DNA from: DATGMS01 sp040905145
GTDB taxonomy: Bacteria; Bacteroidota; Bacteroidia; Cytophagales; Cyclobacteriaceae
Direction: 5' to 3'
Assembly: GCA_040905145.1 (NCBI GenBank)
Contig: JBBDSC010000075.1
Coordinates: forward strand, 1-45,110
Length of the DNA stretch: 45,110 nucleotides
Within the stretch, counting starts at the first letter, position 1. Each line of letters starts with the position of its first letter. Shown here one piece after another: positions 33,743-40,934 of the stretch. Below the pieces are notes generated by a model. It ran no database searches. It had not been told where the DNA came from and worked only from the letters and a program-made list of their open reading frames with translations. A program made the translations under genes and the position numbers.

Positions 33743-34215
33743 TAAGAACCCAACTTTTAAGTAATATACTACTGGCGTTCGTTTGGGTAGCACTTACCGG
33801 AACATTTACGCTCGGAAATTTCACTTTTGGTTTTGTTGTTTGTTTTATAATCATGTGGTTGATCAGTACTGATCGTAGGAATAACCAATATTTCAACCGG
33901 TTTCCCAGAATCATTTCATTTTTCTTCTTCTTTCTGTATGAGTTGGCAAAAGCCAATTATCAAGTAGCTTCTGATGTGATCACGCCCAAAAATATGAAGC
34001 CTGGAATAATAAGAATACCCTTGGACGCCAAATCAAATATAGAAATCACCTTGCTTGCCAACCTTATTAATCTTACTCCAGGAACCATTGTCGTGGATAT
34101 TTCAGATGATAGAAAAGTGTTTTATGTTCATGCGATTTTTGTCCAGGATAAAGTCCAGTTTATTAAAAAGATGAAAAATGGATTGGAGAAAAAGTTATTG
34201 AGAATTTTACGATGA
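33739..34215 (+). CDS. mrpE: Mrp antiporter subunit E
   Basis: A 158-residue membrane protein with two N-terminal helices (LLAFVWVALTGTFTLGNF and FGFVVCFIIMWLI) and a third around FFFFLYELAKANYQVASDVI. A soluble C-terminal domain contains LLANLINLTPGTIVVDISDD, the signature of MnhE/MrpE. It overlaps both neighbours by four bases (mrpD and mrpF). Length fits the family. Confidence 0.95.
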   Translation: MIRTQLLSNILLAFVWVALTGTFTLGNFTFGFVVCFIIMWLISTDRRNNQYFNRFPRIISFFFFFLYELAKANYQVASDVITPKNMKPGIIRIPLDAKSNIEITLLANLINLTPGTIVVDISDDRKVFYVHAIFVQDKVQFIKKMKNGLEKKLLRILR

Positions 34216-34487
34216 GCGTTAGTGATTATTTATATTATGTCATTTTACCTGTGTTGGCTTTGGCAATTCTGCTCATATTTATACGTTTCGTGCAGGGACC
34301 AAGACTTGCCGACAGGGTAATCGCTTTGGATCTGTTATTAACAACAGGCATAGGGATAATCGCGGTCTATAGTGTTTATTCGGATCAACCTACGTTTTTG
34401 GACATCGCCATGATTATGGCACTTATTGCATTTCTGGGCACAGTGGCTTATTCTTATTATCTGGAAAAAAGGGAAAAAAATGATTGA
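34212..34487 (+). CDS. mrpF: Mrp antiporter subunit F
   Basis: A 91-residue three-helix subunit. The first helix is followed by FVQGPRLADRVIALDLLLTTGIGIIAVYS, the typical MnhF motif with the conserved Asp, and then FLDIAMIMALIAFLGTVAYSYYLEKRE. Family length is about 90, so it is complete. Its end overlaps the start of mrpG by eight bases. Confidence 0.95.
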   Translation: MSVSDYLYYVILPVLALAILLIFIRFVQGPRLADRVIALDLLLTTGIGIIAVYSVYSDQPTFLDIAMIMALIAFLGTVAYSYYLEKREKND

Positions 34488-34857
34488 TTTAATTATTATC
34501 TTTCTAAGCACCATAGGAACCTTGGCAATTCTTCTCGCAGCTATAGGGATCGTAAGGATGCCCGATATCTATCTGAGGATTTCCGTCACCACCAAAGCCG
34601 CTACTATGGGAATCGGCCTGATATTGATAGGAGCAGCCATGTACTTTAACGAATTGGGCATTACCTCCAGGGTTATTGCCATCATTTTTTTCTTGCTTCT
34701 GACTGCGCCGGTGGGGGCTCACATGCTCGGTCGCGCCTCCTATTTTACAGGAATTAAAATGTGGAAGAATTCCGTATATGACGATTTAAAAGGAAAATAC
34801 GATCCAAAGACGCATGAACTCTCCAGTGAGGAAAAACATCAACATGAAAAAAAATGA
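34480..34857 (+). CDS. mrpG: Mrp antiporter subunit G
   Basis: A 125-residue membrane protein starting at 34480 (MIDLIIIFLSTIGTLAILLAAIGIVRMPDIYLRIS). The RMPDxYxRISVTTKAATMGIGLILIG segment is the MnhG hallmark, and TAPVGAHMLGRASYFTG follows. The C-terminal 25 residues are charged and rich in Lys, Glu and His, a likely cytoplasmic tail. The gene overlaps mrpF by eight bases and the next gene by four, an unusually tight end of the antiporter operon. Confidence 0.95.
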   Translation: MIDLIIIFLSTIGTLAILLAAIGIVRMPDIYLRISVTTKAATMGIGLILIGAAMYFNELGITSRVIAIIFFLLLTAPVGAHMLGRASYFTGIKMWKNSVYDDLKGKYDPKTHELSSEEKHQHEKK

Positions 34858-36005
34858 AAAATCTATCCCTGTTCGCTCTCTTAATATCCCTTACCCTAGC
34901 CTGTGAATCAAAAACCAATCAAAATACAGCCATTAATATGAGTAAAACTTATCTCTTTTTAGTAGGCACTTATACAGAAGATTCCCAAGATGGTATCCAT
35001 ATCGTGAAATTTAATCCGGAACAAGATGTGCTGGAAACTGTATACATTGCTTCTGAGGTGGAAAATCCTTCCTTTGTCATCAGTAATGCCAAGGAAAACC
35101 TGATATTTGCTGTGGAAGAAACCAGCGGCGAAAACGGGGGAAAAGTAACCTCCTTTCGCTTAAACAAAGCAATGCAAACCTTGGAAAAAATAAATTCCGT
35201 CAATACACAAGGGGATCATCCCTGTCATCTTAGCCTGGATCCCACTGAAAAATTTTTGATTGCATCCAATTATTCAGGGGGAAATTTAACGGCGATACCC
35301 ATAGATAGTGAAGGGAATTTATCCAATGAGGTGCAAGTGGTCCAACATACAGGAAGCAGTACCCATCCCAACAGGCAACAACAACCTCATGTCCATAGTG
35401 CTGTATTTCACCCCGAGGAACCTAAGGTGCTTGTTGGGGATCTAGGCACGGATAGAATAAACGTGTACGCTTTTGACAATAATTCTTCAACACCATTGGC
35501 TTCATCAGAAAAAACCCCCTTTGCTGTGAAACCTGGATCAGGGCCCAGACATTTGGCCTTTAATGAGGCGGGGAACAGACTTTACCTGATCCATGAAATA
35601 ACTGCGGAAATTGGGGTATATGCCTATGAAAATGAACATCTGACCCATTTGGAAACCCACACGCTTCTTCCCGATGGCTTCTCTGGGAAGGTAGGGGCCG
35701 CTGAAGTGCGAATTTCTCCTGATGGTAATTATCTATATGCTTCCAATCGAGGGGATGCCAATGACATTACTGTCTTTGGGATAGAAAAAGAAACAGGTAA
35801 ATTGATGAAAATCCAAAACGTGCCTTCCCAGGGAGTGGGGCCTAGGAATTTTGGTATTACCCCCGATGGTAAATATTTGATCGCTGGTAATCAAGGCTCT
35901 AACAATTTGGTGGTGTTCGCAATAAATGGATCAACAGGCAAGCTGGATCTTACCGACTTTTTGCTCATGCTCAAAAAGCCAGCTTATTTACATTTTTTGG
36001 ATTAA
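34854..36005 (+). CDS. Lactonase-family (YbhE/6-phosphogluconolactonase-like) beta-propeller lipoprotein
   Basis: A 383-residue protein. A signal peptide with lipobox LTLAC (Cys17) points to export and lipid anchoring. The mature part is a seven-bladed propeller of the lactonase_2/YbhE type: VGTYTEDSQDGIHIVKFNP, HPCHLSLDPTEKFLIASNYSGGN, PHVHSAVFHPEEPKVLVGDLGTDRI, GSGPRHLAFN, GAAEVRISPDGNYLYASNRGDAND and GPRNFGITPDGKYLIAGNQGSNN. The family hydrolyses 6-phosphogluconolactone or other sugar lactones, but an exported member more likely acts on extracytoplasmic lactones. Its ATG overlaps the mrpG stop (ATGA), so it is probably the last gene of the Mrp transcript, although no functional link is known. 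Confidence 0.9.
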   Translation: MKNLSLFALLISLTLACESKTNQNTAINMSKTYLFLVGTYTEDSQDGIHIVKFNPEQDVLETVYIASEVENPSFVISNAKENLIFAVEETSGENGGKVTSFRLNKAMQTLEKINSVNTQGDHPCHLSLDPTEKFLIASNYSGGNLTAIPIDSEGNLSNEVQVVQHTGSSTHPNRQQQPHVHSAVFHPEEPKVLVGDLGTDRINVYAFDNNSSTPLASSEKTPFAVKPGSGPRHLAFNEAGNRLYLIHEITAEIGVYAYENEHLTHLETHTLLPDGFSGKVGAAEVRISPDGNYLYASNRGDANDITVFGIEKETGKLMKIQNVPSQGVGPRNFGITPDGKYLIAGNQGSNNLVVFAINGSTGKLDLTDFLLMLKKPAYLHFLD

Positions 36006-36080
36006 GGCCTGGATTTATCCCATAATGAGCAAAAAAATGAGGACTTTATAAAAAAAAACGCATCTCTTTACAAAAATCTA

Positions 36081-36110
36081 TTGACATGTATTATCATTTT
36101 TATACATTTA
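36081..36110 (+). promoter_or_regulatory. Promoter candidate for asnA (TTG-N19-TACATTTA)
   Basis: TTG at 36081-36083 is followed 19 bases later by TACATTTA at 36103-36110, one mismatch from TAnnTTTG, and the spacing is right for a Bacteroidota promoter. The ATG of asnA lies 59 bases downstream. It is the best promoter pair I can see in the window. Confidence 0.55.
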
Positions 36111-36169
36111 TGGGGATTTTACCAATAAATAAATAATAATTAGTTCGATCAATTTGATAATAGTTAATA

Positions 36170-37204
36170 ATGGTAGCAGTAAGTGAGTTTAAGTATAAAA
36201 GTGTTTTGAATAGAAGGGACACAGAAAAAGCAATAGATTTAATCAAAATTTCTTTTCCCAGTGTTTTATCAGAAAAGCTGAACCTTTTTAAATTATCCTG
36301 CCCTTTGGTCATCTTGGATGGCACAGGCATCAACGATGACCTGAACGGAATAGAAAGACCAGTTCGATTTCCTGTAAAAAATCAAAAGGATTCCAATGCC
36401 GTTGTGGTACAGTCACTGGCAAAATGGAAGAGGTGGCAATTGGCAGAATTAAAAGCTGAAATTGGCGAGGGGATTATTACGGACATGAGGGCATTAAGAC
36501 CGGATGAAGACTATTCTGCTATACATTCTATCTATGTAGATCAATGGGATTGGGAACAATGTATAAGTCCTCAGGAAAGAACCTTAAATTATCTGAAAGA
36601 AACCGTGAAATCCATTTATGCGAGTTTAAAAGAGACAGAATCGCTGGTTTATAAAACCTTTAAGGAAATCACCCCCATCCTGCCCAGAGAAATCACTTTT
36701 ATTCATGCGGAAGAACTATTGCAGCAATACCCTACGCTGACTCCGAAACAAAGGGAATATAAAGTTGCGAAAGATTATGGGGCCGTATTTCTGATCGGGA
36801 TCGGGGGCCAGCTCAGCCATGGAAAACCCCATGATGGAAGGGCCCCGGATTATGATGATTGGAGCAGTCCCAATGAAGAAGGCTATACCGGCCTAAACGG
36901 TGATATTTTGGTTTGGAATCCAATCTTGGAATCCTCCTTCGAATTATCTTCCATGGGCATTAGGGTGGATGCAGCCACGCTCCTTGCACAACTGGAAATG
37001 GCAAAGGCCGAAGATAGAAAAGGATTAATGTTTCACAAAAAATTGCTGAACAATGAATTCCCGGAAAGCATCGGAGGAGGAATAGGTCAATCCAGGACCT
37101 GTATGTTCCTGTTGAGAAAAACCCATATTGGAGAAGTTCAGGCGGGCGTTTGGCCAATGGAAGAAATAAAGAAATGTGAAGAAGCTGGTATTTCTTTGAT
37201 GTAA
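36170..37204 (+). CDS. asnA: Aspartate-ammonia ligase (asparagine synthetase A)
   Basis: A 344-residue AsnA enzyme making asparagine from aspartate, ammonia and ATP (AMP-forming), related to class II aminoacyl-tRNA synthetases. Visible motifs are CPLVILDGTGINDDLNGIERPV near the N-terminus, VVQSLAKWKRWQL, ITDMRALRPDED, HSIYVDQWDWE, HGKPHDGRAPDYDDW, NGDILVWN and ELSSMGIRVD, and GGGIGQSRTCMFLL (class II motif 3-like) near the C-terminus. Length is close to E. coli AsnA (330). It has its own upstream promoter candidate and is followed by a cold-shock gene 106 bases on. Confidence 0.97.
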   Translation: MVAVSEFKYKSVLNRRDTEKAIDLIKISFPSVLSEKLNLFKLSCPLVILDGTGINDDLNGIERPVRFPVKNQKDSNAVVVQSLAKWKRWQLAELKAEIGEGIITDMRALRPDEDYSAIHSIYVDQWDWEQCISPQERTLNYLKETVKSIYASLKETESLVYKTFKEITPILPREITFIHAEELLQQYPTLTPKQREYKVAKDYGAVFLIGIGGQLSHGKPHDGRAPDYDDWSSPNEEGYTGLNGDILVWNPILESSFELSSMGIRVDAATLLAQLEMAKAEDRKGLMFHKKLLNNEFPESIGGGIGQSRTCMFLLRKTHIGEVQAGVWPMEEIKKCEEAGISLM

Positions 37205-37272
37205 AATCATTTTTCTTAGACACAAAATGAAAAATAATTTTATAACATAGATAAATTTGCAAAAAGTATTCT

Positions 37273-37280
37273 TACATTTG
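37273..37280 (+). promoter_or_regulatory. TACATTTG box before the cold-shock gene
   Basis: TACATTTG is an exact TAnnTTTG match 30 bases before the ATG at 37311. A second partial match, TAAATTTG, is at 37252-37259. No TTG lies at the usual distance from the first, so which one is used is unclear. Confidence 0.45.
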
Positions 37281-37310
37281 AAAAATAATTTAATACAATA
37301 TAATATCATT

Positions 37311-37502
37311 ATGAATACAGGAAAAGTAAAATTTTTTAATGAATCCAAGGGATTCGGATTTATCGTAGACGATGACTCTTCAAAAGAATATTTTGTACAT
37401 ATCTCCGGATTGGTTGACGAAATTAGAGAAGAGGACGACGTAACCTTCGACCTTAAAGAAGGCAGAAAAGGCCTGAATGCTGTAAACGTGAAGCTAGCCT
37501 AA
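37311..37502 (+). CDS. Cold-shock protein (CspA family)
   Basis: A 63-residue OB-fold nucleic-acid-binding protein. The ATG at 37311 (MNTGKVKFFNESKGFGFIV) is chosen since RNP1 (KGFGFI) begins 12 residues later; the longer frame from 37257 has an unrelated leader. RNP2 is YFVHIS. The C-terminal NAVNVKLA completes the fold. It is shorter than E. coli CspA by a few residues but typical for Bacteroidota. It probably acts as an RNA chaperone. A strong terminator follows 27 bases after the stop. Confidence 0.95.
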   Translation: MNTGKVKFFNESKGFGFIVDDDSSKEYFVHISGLVDEIREEDDVTFDLKEGRKGLNAVNVKLA

Positions 37503-37530
37503 CTAACAACCTACACAAACATTATTTTAA

Positions 37531-37562
37531 AGCAGCTTAGATTAATTCCAAGCTGCTTTTTT
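37531..37562 (+). terminator. Rho-independent terminator after the cold-shock gene
   Basis: AGCAGCTT at 37531-37538 pairs with AAGCTGCT at 37550-37557 around an 11-base loop, immediately followed by a run of T at 37557-37562. An A-rich stretch precedes it. Good stem, tract and position. Confidence 0.85.
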
Positions 37563-37647
37563 AATGTACTATCCTATCAGATTTGTCTTTAATCAATACT
37601 TTGGTTTAAGAACCTGCCCGAAATCTCGGATGCTTTTTTTGTAGAAC

Positions 37648-37775
37648 TGTCGAATTGTTCAATTGTCGAACCGGTACTTCCGCTGTACAGTTCGTCAGTA
37701 AATCAGTTCGACAAGATGTCCGAATTGTCCGACTGTCGAACGGGGAGGTCAGCTTTCAGTTCGTCGGCTCGACAT
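37648..37775. repeat. Two imperfect tandem units of about 69 bases with internal inverted repeats
   Basis: Unit A (from 37648) and unit B (from 37717) share TGTC(C)GAATTGT, then TGTCGAAC, then CAGTTCGTC in the same order, offset by 69 bases. Between them GTTCGACA at 37706-37713 pairs with TGTCGAAC at 37734-37741, so the tract can form a hairpin. It contains no gene. It lies between the cold-shock terminator and the ketopantoate reductase remnant, and probably belongs to a dispersed non-coding repeat family. Confidence 0.55.
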
Positions 37776-38026
37776 TACTGATTGATTTCTTCATAAATTC
37801 TCTTTGTTACCGGAACTGACAGCCCCAATTCCTTGCCAAAACCAATAATGGCACCAGCAAACAGTTCCAATTTGTTTGTTTTCTTTGACTGTACGTCAAG
37901 TTGTAGCGAAGTGGAGGCATGGTAAGGAAATAAAGTGGATTTTTGGAAAGTAAGGTCAATAATATCTTTGGGGAGAGCTATTATGGATCTAAAATCATGG
38001 CTAAAGCCCAATTGAACTGCATGGCC
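37775..38026 (-). pseudogene. C-terminal remnant of a ketopantoate reductase (PanE/ApbA)
   Basis: About 80 codons on the minus strand read HASTSLQLDVQSKKTNKLEL, GAIIGFGKELGLSVPVTKRIYEEI. This is the C-terminal helical domain of 2-dehydropantoate 2-reductase: S.QxDxxxGRxTE, then GxxxxxGxxxGxxxPxxxxxY. The Rossmann NADPH domain and first part of the C-domain, roughly three quarters of the protein, are missing. The frame is closed by TGA at 38027-38029, at the edge of the perfect palindrome starting at 38028. Only a TTG could start it. It is a decayed gene, likely cut when the repeat arrived or by deletion. Confidence 0.7.
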
Positions 38027-38027
38027 T

Positions 38028-38057
38028 CATAACCCCAGCCTTAAGGCTGGGGTTATG
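38028..38057. repeat. Perfect 30-base palindrome (REP-like)
   Basis: The sequence from 38028 to 38057 is its own reverse complement, centred on TTAA at 38041-38044, with arms CATAACCCCAGCC. It would form a strong hairpin in RNA or a cruciform in DNA. A second small stem, GGGCT (38077-38081) with AGCCC (38084-38088), follows 19 bases later. The pair resembles REP/BIME elements moved by RAYT transposases, but no such transposase is in the window. Confidence 0.7.
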
Positions 38058-38076
38058 TCTCCACCTATAAGCTGAC

Positions 38077-38088
38077 GGGCTTTAGCCC
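38077..38088. repeat. Small hairpin GGGCT-TT-AGCCC near the palindrome
   Basis: A five-base stem with a two-base loop, 30 bases before the end of the transporter gene. With the upstream palindrome it may be the second half of a REP pair. It could also serve as terminator of the molybdenum operon, although no T-run lies on the minus-strand side. Confidence 0.4.
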
Positions 38089-38117
38089 TGAACGCAAATC
38101 CATATTGGGAATATCCC

Positions 38118-39287
38118 TTATTTACCCTTTTTATAATTTCCAATATTGCCCAAAGTATCAAAGCTTAAGGGCAGATAATATAAAACCGATCCCACCACCA
38201 TCGCAATCAAAAAGCCATAAGGAAGGCCTGCGGCCATAACACCTACCATCAGGGTAATGACAAGCCCCTTTTTATGTTGGATGACGTCCCGCATCAGTAA
38301 CATCAGGGCCAGACTTTCAAATAGCAGGATCACCCCCAGCACCGGCAAAGGAAATACCTGGATAATGACTTGAAAATTTTCCCCAAAAAACAAACCCAGG
38401 AAAATATACAGCAAGCCATATAAGAGTACAGAACCTCCTGTCCTGCCCCCAAAGGTATAATGTCCAACCATTCCTCCTGCACCATGACAGGTAGGAACCC
38501 CGCTAAAGAAGGGGTTGACGAGATTCATTAAGGAATAGGTTATCCCAATTTTTTTAATGGTTAAAGGCCCTTTTTCGGGAAAAAGATCCTGAGCAACCTG
38601 TTTTGTGGCCAAAACAGAGTTTCCCAAAGAGAGTGGGATCTGTGGCAGGGCCAATAAGAGGAAACCTTTCAAAACATTTTCGGAAGTAGGTAAATGCCAT
38701 TGTGGAAGATTAAAACCCACCGATTGGGACAAATCCCGATAATCCAATTTGAAAAAGAATGCATATACTAAGCCCAATAAAATCACCACAACCGCTGCCG
38801 GATACTTCTTACTGCCCATCAACCATAAAACAAGTATAAAAGCCAAGAGGGCAAGCACATAACCATTAATATGATCTGAAGGGATGTATTGTTTAAAAGC
38901 CAATAAAGCCAAGGTGATCCCCAGCCCCAATTGAAGACCTCTAATCACCACTTTGGGAATAACCCTGGCCAGCCAATCGAGCGATCCAGTAAGTGAAAGC
39001 AACAACATCGCCACTCCTATCGCCAAGCCTGCCCCAAAAAGCAAATTTCCACTAAGTTGCTGGGCGATCACCAAAGTGGCCATGGCTTTTAGCGGCTGTG
39101 CAGGCATTGGCATTTTATAAGCCAAACCCGTCAGGAGCTGCATCATGCCAAACATAATCAATATACTGGGCGCATGGAGATCAGCGGCCAAAATCATGGC
39201 AACAATCAAAGGAAAATCCGTACCAATATCCCCAAAGGCACCGGAAAATTCCTGGCGGTTAAAGGAGATGCCTTTGAGTAAATTCAT
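38118..39287 (-). CDS. MOT1-type molybdate (sulfate-like) transporter
   Basis: A 389-residue membrane protein with about 11 helices. It carries the two MOT1 signatures: a PMPAQPLKAMATLVIA segment at about residues 59-75, and GVPTCHGAGGMVGHYTFGGRTG at about 262-283. It also begins GISFNRQEFSGAFGDIGTDFPLIV, typical for this sulfate-transporter-superfamily branch. The MOT1 family imports molybdate with high affinity in algae and plants, and prokaryotic members are found by Moco genes. Here it begins at the base before the mobA stop and is the last gene of the Moco cluster, which supports molybdate uptake in place of an ABC ModABC system. Confidence 0.88.
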   Translation of the reverse strand: MNLLKGISFNRQEFSGAFGDIGTDFPLIVAMILAADLHAPSILIMFGMMQLLTGLAYKMPMPAQPLKAMATLVIAQQLSGNLLFGAGLAIGVAMLLLSLTGSLDWLARVIPKVVIRGLQLGLGITLALLAFKQYIPSDHINGYVLALLAFILVLWLMGSKKYPAAVVVILLGLVYAFFFKLDYRDLSQSVGFNLPQWHLPTSENVLKGFLLLALPQIPLSLGNSVLATKQVAQDLFPEKGPLTIKKIGITYSLMNLVNPFFSGVPTCHGAGGMVGHYTFGGRTGGSVLLYGLLYIFLGLFFGENFQVIIQVFPLPVLGVILLFESLALMLLMRDVIQHKKGLVITLMVGVMAAGLPYGFLIAMVVGSVLYYLPLSFDTLGNIGNYKKGK

Positions 39288-40457
39288 TTACCTTTCCGTA
39301 TTCAAGTTTAATTCCCTTACCACCTCTTCATACTCTTCCGGATGATTTACATTATAGAATTCCCTTTTATCGGGGGCATTGAGAATTTCAACTTCAGAAT
39401 TTATCAGCACTTTTCTGGGACAGGAATAGCCTTGACTTAAGTATTCAAGTAATACTGGATAACTTCTTGGCTCCCAAAGTGTTACTAATGGCTCTGGGAA
39501 TTTTCCTTTGGGATCCAAAAATGCCGTGGCGACTTTGGAAGGATTACGATGCATTAGCAGATGCTCTAAGGTTTTATTGGAAAGATAAGGCAAGTCACAG
39601 GCCACCGTCAACCAAGCCGCATTGGGATCGGTACGGAAAGCCGATAAAATCCCCCCCATGGGACCCAAACCAAAAAAAGCATCTTCAATCAATGGGAATT
39701 TATCCTTTAGCACTATTGCCTGCTTGGCATTACAGGAAAGGAATGCCTGGGAACAAAATGGCTGGATCAATGACAGGAGGTGTTCCCTTTGGCTTTTACC
39801 ATGATATGCCAGCTCTCCTTTATCCTTCTGCATGCGCTTGCTTTCACCCCCTGCTAATACCAATCCTTTTATTGCAGGTTTATTTTGGTCCATCCATCCC
39901 TTGATCCAATCCGAAAGCTTATCGGTTTCTTCCAAATAAAGAACAGGTTTTTGGTGCCAATCAGGCACGGCTTCCTTTATAAAATCCGGTATATGGGTTC
40001 CTTGATTTCTTAAAACAATCAATTTTACGTCTGTTAACTTGTCCAGCTTATTCTCCAGGGATTTTCTGGGATCAATTAACAGGACCTGAGACTTGCCTTT
40101 GAAATGGTTCCCATTGATCAGCACCAAGTCTTTTTTGTTAAAAAGCGCCCTTTTGTCAAAAGCCGAAAGGGAATGATGGGTATCTATGCGCGTAAAGAGG
40201 ATTTTGTCGGTCATTAGCATCATCCCAGGGGGATTTTCTCCCTGATCGCCCTTCTCTTTTGATCCTTCTGGTTCTTTATGATCGGCATCCACATAAGCGG
40301 CGGAATAAAAAGCTGCCAATTGATGGATCAAATCTTTGGTGAGGGATTGAATAACTCCACAGGGTGCACCTAGGAAAGCCAGTTCATTCCGGCCAAATTC
40401 CCCATAAGCTGGCTTGTTCAATGATGCATGTTTTTGGTGTTTATCTTTTGAAGTCAT
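39288..40457 (-). CDS. mobA: MobA molybdenum cofactor guanylyltransferase with degenerate MobB-like N-domain
   Basis: A 389-residue fusion. Residues about 197-380 are MobA: LVLAGGESKRMQKDKGEL (GTP loop), GLGPMGGILSAF, and VACDLPYL with the metal-binding Asp. It transfers GMP to molybdopterin to make Mo-bis-MGD. Residues about 20-190 look like MobB. GRNELAFLGAPCGVIQSLTK is placed where MobB has its P-loop GxSGxGKT, but the GKT is lost, and KKDLVLINGNHFKGKSQVLL parallels the MobB DLVLVEGxK strand. A low-complexity loop with Gly, Glu and Lys lies at 61-78. The start overlaps the moaC end by 17 bases. The N-domain assignment is inference; the MobA domain is firm. Confidence 0.85.
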   Translation of the reverse strand: MTSKDKHQKHASLNKPAYGEFGRNELAFLGAPCGVIQSLTKDLIHQLAAFYSAAYVDADHKEPEGSKEKGDQGENPPGMMLMTDKILFTRIDTHHSLSAFDKRALFNKKDLVLINGNHFKGKSQVLLIDPRKSLENKLDKLTDVKLIVLRNQGTHIPDFIKEAVPDWHQKPVLYLEETDKLSDWIKGWMDQNKPAIKGLVLAGGESKRMQKDKGELAYHGKSQREHLLSLIQPFCSQAFLSCNAKQAIVLKDKFPLIEDAFFGLGPMGGILSAFRTDPNAAWLTVACDLPYLSNKTLEHLLMHRNPSKVATAFLDPKGKFPEPLVTLWEPRSYPVLLEYLSQGYSCPRKVLINSEVEILNAPDKREFYNVNHPEEYEEVVRELNLNTER

Positions 40458-40929
40458 CTTTTCCTCCTGTTTTTTCCATCAGCTTTACCTCTTTAATGAC
40501 AATTTCATGTGAGAAAGCCTTGCACATATCATAAACCGTAAGTGCAGCTATCGAAGCCCCTGTCAAGGCTTCCATTTCAACTCCCGTCTTCCCAGTTATA
40601 GTGGTCGTACAGGTAATCGTTATTTCTTTTTCATTGGCCACGGCTATAACCACCCTACAATCTTCCAGCCCCAATGGGTGACATAAGGGAATCAAGTCTG
40701 CGGTTTTTTTTGCTGCCATAGTCCCAGCTATAATAGCCGTTTGGAACACTGGACCTTTTTTGGTTTGAATGTCCTGGCTATCGGTCAAGGAGTGAAGGAT
40801 TTCTTCTCCCAACACTACCGTGCAATGGGCTTTTGCCATTCTTCTGGTAACCTTCTTCTGGCTTACGTCCACCATTGAAGGGTTTCCCGTTCCTTCCTCC
40901 AGATGGGTGAATTTTTTATCCATTGTCAT
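40441..40929 (-). CDS. moaC: Cyclic pyranopterin monophosphate synthase MoaC
   Basis: A 162-residue cytosolic enzyme that, after MoaA, converts 3',8-cyclo-GTP to cyclic pyranopterin monophosphate in molybdenum cofactor synthesis. Family motifs: NPSMVDVSQKKVTRRMAKA near the start, KKGPVFQTAIIAGTMAAKKTADLIPLCHPL, and KTGVEMEALTGASIAALTVYDMCKA, which carry the active-site Lys, His and Asp residues. Length is normal. MoaA, MoaD, MoaE and MoeA are not in this window and must lie elsewhere. Its 3' end overlaps mobA, and its start is five bases after the cysteine desulfurase stop. Confidence 0.97.
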   Translation of the reverse strand: MTMDKKFTHLEEGTGNPSMVDVSQKKVTRRMAKAHCTVVLGEEILHSLTDSQDIQTKKGPVFQTAIIAGTMAAKKTADLIPLCHPLGLEDCRVVIAVANEKEITITCTTTITGKTGVEMEALTGASIAALTVYDMCKAFSHEIVIKEVKLMEKTGGKDDFKR

Positions 40930-40934
40930 TTATT

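Noticed and set aside
37648..37775. Possible tRNA or attachment site in the repeat-rich stretch
   Set aside because: No cloverleaf, no CCA end and no integrase gene in the window; the signal comes from tandem TGTCGAA units.
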